NCBI GenBank assembly: GCA_900765705.1
Contig: CAAFSR010000426.1
Span: forward strand, 1 to 7,354
Origin: an uncultured Faecalibacterium sp.
GTDB lineage: Bacteria > Bacillota > Clostridia > Oscillospirales > Ruminococcaceae
DNA length: 7,354 nucleotides
Reading direction: 5' to 3'
The translations under genes were made by a program, and so were the position numbers. Positions 5,536 through 7,354 of the stretch are shown in pieces (within the stretch, counting starts at the first letter, position 1; each line of letters begins with the position of its first letter). The notes below the pieces were generated by a model. The model did not search any database. It was not told where the DNA came from and saw nothing but the letters and a program-made list of their open reading frames with translations.

Positions 5536-7354
5536 TCAGACCTCCATCAGGATCGGCAGGATCATCGGGCTGCGCTTGGTGCGCCGGTAGATATAGCTGC
5601 TCAGCGCCTCACGCACACGGGTCTTTACGCTGTTCCAGTCCCGGACGTGCTCGTCCACACAGCGCTCCAATGCATTTTCCACAATGCTCTGGGCACCGTC
5701 CATCAGGCTCTCGTTCTCGCGCACATACACAAAGCCGCGGCTTACCAGATCCGGCCCGGCCAGCACCTTGCCGGTCTTGCTGTCCACGGTAGCCACAATG
5801 ATAACGAGGCCGTCCTCGGAAAGGTGCTTGCGATCCCGCAGCACCACATTGCCAACATCGCCCACGCCAAGGCCGTCCACCATAACGGCACCGGCGGTCA
5901 CCGGCTCGCCCAGCTTCATCTCGTCCTGCGAGAGGATAACGTTGGAGCCGTTTTCGGCAATGAGGATGTTGCTGGTGGGAATGCCCAGACTTGCAGCGGT
6001 AAGGGCGTGCTTTTTCAGCTGCTTATACTCGCCGTGCACGGGCAGGAAGTACTTGGGCTTGGTCAGGGTGAGCATCAGCTTCTGCTCCTCCTGACAGGCG
6101 TGGCCGGAAACGTGCACGTCATACATGCTCTCGTAGATGACCTCTGCGCCCAGCAGCAGCAGACCGTTGACGATCTTGGTCACGCTCTTTTCGTTGCCGG
6201 GGATGGGGTTGGCGGAGATGATGATGAAATCGCCGGGGCCTACCCGCACCTGACGGTGGCTGCAGGAGGCCATGCGGCTCAGCGCGCTGAGCGGCTCGCC
6301 CTGACTGCCGGTGGTCACCAGCACCACCTGCTCCGGCGGGTACTGGTTCAGTTCGTCTACGCTGATCAGGGTACCCTCCGGGATGTGCATATAGCCCAGC
6401 TCCTGCGCCATAGCAGTGTTGTTGACCATGCTGCGGCCGCTGAAGGCCACCTTGCGGCCATCCTCCACGGCCAGATCAATGATCTGCTGCACGCGGTAGA
6501 TGTTGGACGCAAAGGTTGCAATGATGATGCGCTTGTTGCGGGCGCGGGCAAACAGGCTGCGCACACCGGCGGCCACCTTCTGCTCGGTGGCGGTAAAGCC
6601 CGGGCGCTCCGCGTTGGTGGAGTCGCTCAGCAGGGCCAGCACACCGCGCTGCCCATACTCGGACAGGGTGGACAGGTCGGTCACGCCGCAGGCCAGCGGG
6701 GTGTAATCGATCTTAAAGTCGCCGGTCTGAATGATGGTACCGGCAGGGCTGTCGATGGCAAAGGCCACGGCATCCGGGATGGAGTGGTTCACATGGATGG
6801 GCTCCACGGTGAAGCAGCCCAGTTTGATCTTCTGCCGGGGCACGATCTCCACAAACTTGGTCTTGCCGGCAAGGCCGAACTCTTCCAGCTTGTTCTTGAT
6901 CAGGCCGCAGGTCAGGCGGGTGCCGTACACCGGTATGCTGAGTTTCTGCAGCAGATAGGGAATGCTGCCAATGTGGTCCTCGTGGCCGTGAGTGATGAGC
7001 AGGCCCTTGATCTTATCCTTGTTCTGCACCACAAAGGTGAAGTCCGGGATGACCATGTCCACGCCGTACATCTCGCTGTCCGGGAACACCAGACCGCAGT
7101 CCACGATGATCATATCACCGTTGCACTCGTAGACGGTCATGTTCTTGCCAACCTCGCCCAGACCACCCAGCGGGTAGATATGGATGGGGGTCGCAGCCTC
7201 CTTGGACTGCTGCGCACGGCGCGGGCGGCGGTTATAGTAGGGACGGCGGGTCGTGGGGCGGGGGCGCTTTTCTCCAGCGGGAGCAGTGCCGTTTGCGGCG
7301 GCCGCCTTGGGCGCTGCCGGGGCTTTTGCGCGGGGTGCGGGCGTATTTTCTATT
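5536..7354 (-). CDS. rnj: Ribonuclease J (5' end off window)
   Basis: RNase J is a zinc-dependent ribonuclease with 5'-to-3' exonuclease and endonuclease activity in mRNA decay and rRNA maturation. The window holds 605 codons plus the stop; the frame stays open to the right edge. The ATG at 7140 is internal: the conserved core begins upstream, with IHIYPLGGLGEVGKN at visible residues 57-71. Seen motifs, in visible-fragment numbering: HGHEDH (122-127), the metallo-beta-lactamase metal site; HVNHSIPD with H190; GDFKID with D212; SDSTNAERPG (243-252); FSGRSM; TTGSQGEP; HVSGHAC (414-420); and PVHGEY with H440. The beta-CASP region and the C-terminal domain ending TKRSPMILPILMEV are complete. Before the core lies an Ala/Pro/Arg/Lys-rich, probably disordered extension of at least 56 residues, longer than in B. 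subtilis RNase J1. gdpP follows 49 bases downstream. Whether this is the only RNase J in the genome cannot be told. Confidence 0.96.
   Translation of the reverse strand, partial: IENTPAPRAKAPAAPKAAAANGTAPAGEKRPRPTTRRPYYNRRPRRAQQSKEAATPIHIYPLGGLGEVGKNMTVYECNGDMIIVDCGLVFPDSEMYGVDMVIPDFTFVVQNKDKIKGLLITHGHEDHIGSIPYLLQKLSIPVYGTRLTCGLIKNKLEEFGLAGKTKFVEIVPRQKIKLGCFTVEPIHVNHSIPDAVAFAIDSPAGTIIQTGDFKIDYTPLACGVTDLSTLSEYGQRGVLALLSDSTNAERPGFTATEQKVAAGVRSLFARARNKRIIIATFASNIYRVQQIIDLAVEDGRKVAFSGRSMVNNTAMAQELGYMHIPEGTLISVDELNQYPPEQVVLVTTGSQGEPLSALSRMASCSHRQVRVGPGDFIIISANPIPGNEKSVTKIVNGLLLLGAEVIYESMYDVHVSGHACQEEQKLMLTLTKPKYFLPVHGEYKQLKKHALTAASLGIPTSNILIAENGSNVILSQDEMKLGEPVTAGAVMVDGLGVGDVGNVVLRDRKHLSEDGLVIIVATVDSKTGKVLAGPDLVSRGFVYVRENESLMDGAQSIVENALERCVDEHVRDWNSVKTRVREALSSYIYRRTKRSPMILPILMEV

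Noticed and set aside
3483..5792. A 769-codon open frame on the plus strand, antisense to gdpP and the end of rnj
   Set aside because: It lies opposite a gene with all family motifs, its protein is a His/Gln/Leu/Ala-rich product typical of reversed GC-rich codons, and it shows no recognisable domain. It is a shadow of gdpP.
5536..7140. rnj starting at the ATG at 7140
   Set aside because: This would drop the conserved PLGGLGEVGKN strand at the start of the metallo-beta-lactamase fold, and the frame stays open upstream to the window edge.
1..7354. CRISPR arrays, insertion sequences, tRNA or rRNA genes, phage or defence genes
   Set aside because: I saw no regularly spaced repeats, transposase or integrase motifs, tRNA-like cloverleaf or rRNA sequence. 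Nearly all the window is accounted for by six housekeeping genes.

Overview
The window is a compact, all-minus-strand stretch of bacterial core genes. In transcription order, from high to low coordinate, it holds a ribonuclease J gene (5' end off the right edge), a gdpP-type c-di-AMP phosphodiesterase gene, glf (UDP-galactopyranose mutase), rplI (ribosomal protein bL9), dnaB (replicative helicase) and the first third of tilS (tRNA(Ile)-lysidine synthetase, running off the left edge). Every gene is intact apart from the two cut by the window.

The gdpP / rplI / dnaB set is a known Firmicutes arrangement (compare yybT-rplI-dnaC in Bacillus subtilis). The DNA is GC-rich with strong Shine-Dalgarno sequences, and RNase J has a long Ala/Pro/Arg-rich N-terminal extension. 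Together these suggest a high-GC member of the Clostridia, perhaps a Faecalibacterium-like Oscillospiraceae/Ruminococcaceae. The genus is a guess from composition and gene content.

Layout: rnj, gdpP and glf are separated by only about 49 and 22 bases, with good ribosome binding sites and no U-tract terminator, so they probably share one transcript. The 96-base gap between glf and rplI holds a good sigma-A-type promoter (TTGCCC, 17 bases, TATACT) and a small hairpin just ahead of the rplI ribosome binding site. A clear intrinsic terminator follows rplI. dnaB starts 87 bases beyond the rplI stop with its own ribosome binding site, and its stop codon overlaps the tilS start (TGATG), which points to translational coupling.

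Functionally this is a housekeeping locus: mRNA and rRNA processing (RNase J), second-messenger turnover (GdpP), cell-surface galactofuranose precursor synthesis (Glf), ribosome (bL9), replication fork (DnaB) and tRNA decoding (TilS). I found no mobile element, CRISPR array, tRNA or rRNA gene, defence system or clearly new system. The points worth a second look are the placement of glf inside a conserved cluster, the RNase J extension, the hairpins at the gene junctions, and how dnaB-tilS is transcribed past the rplI terminator.
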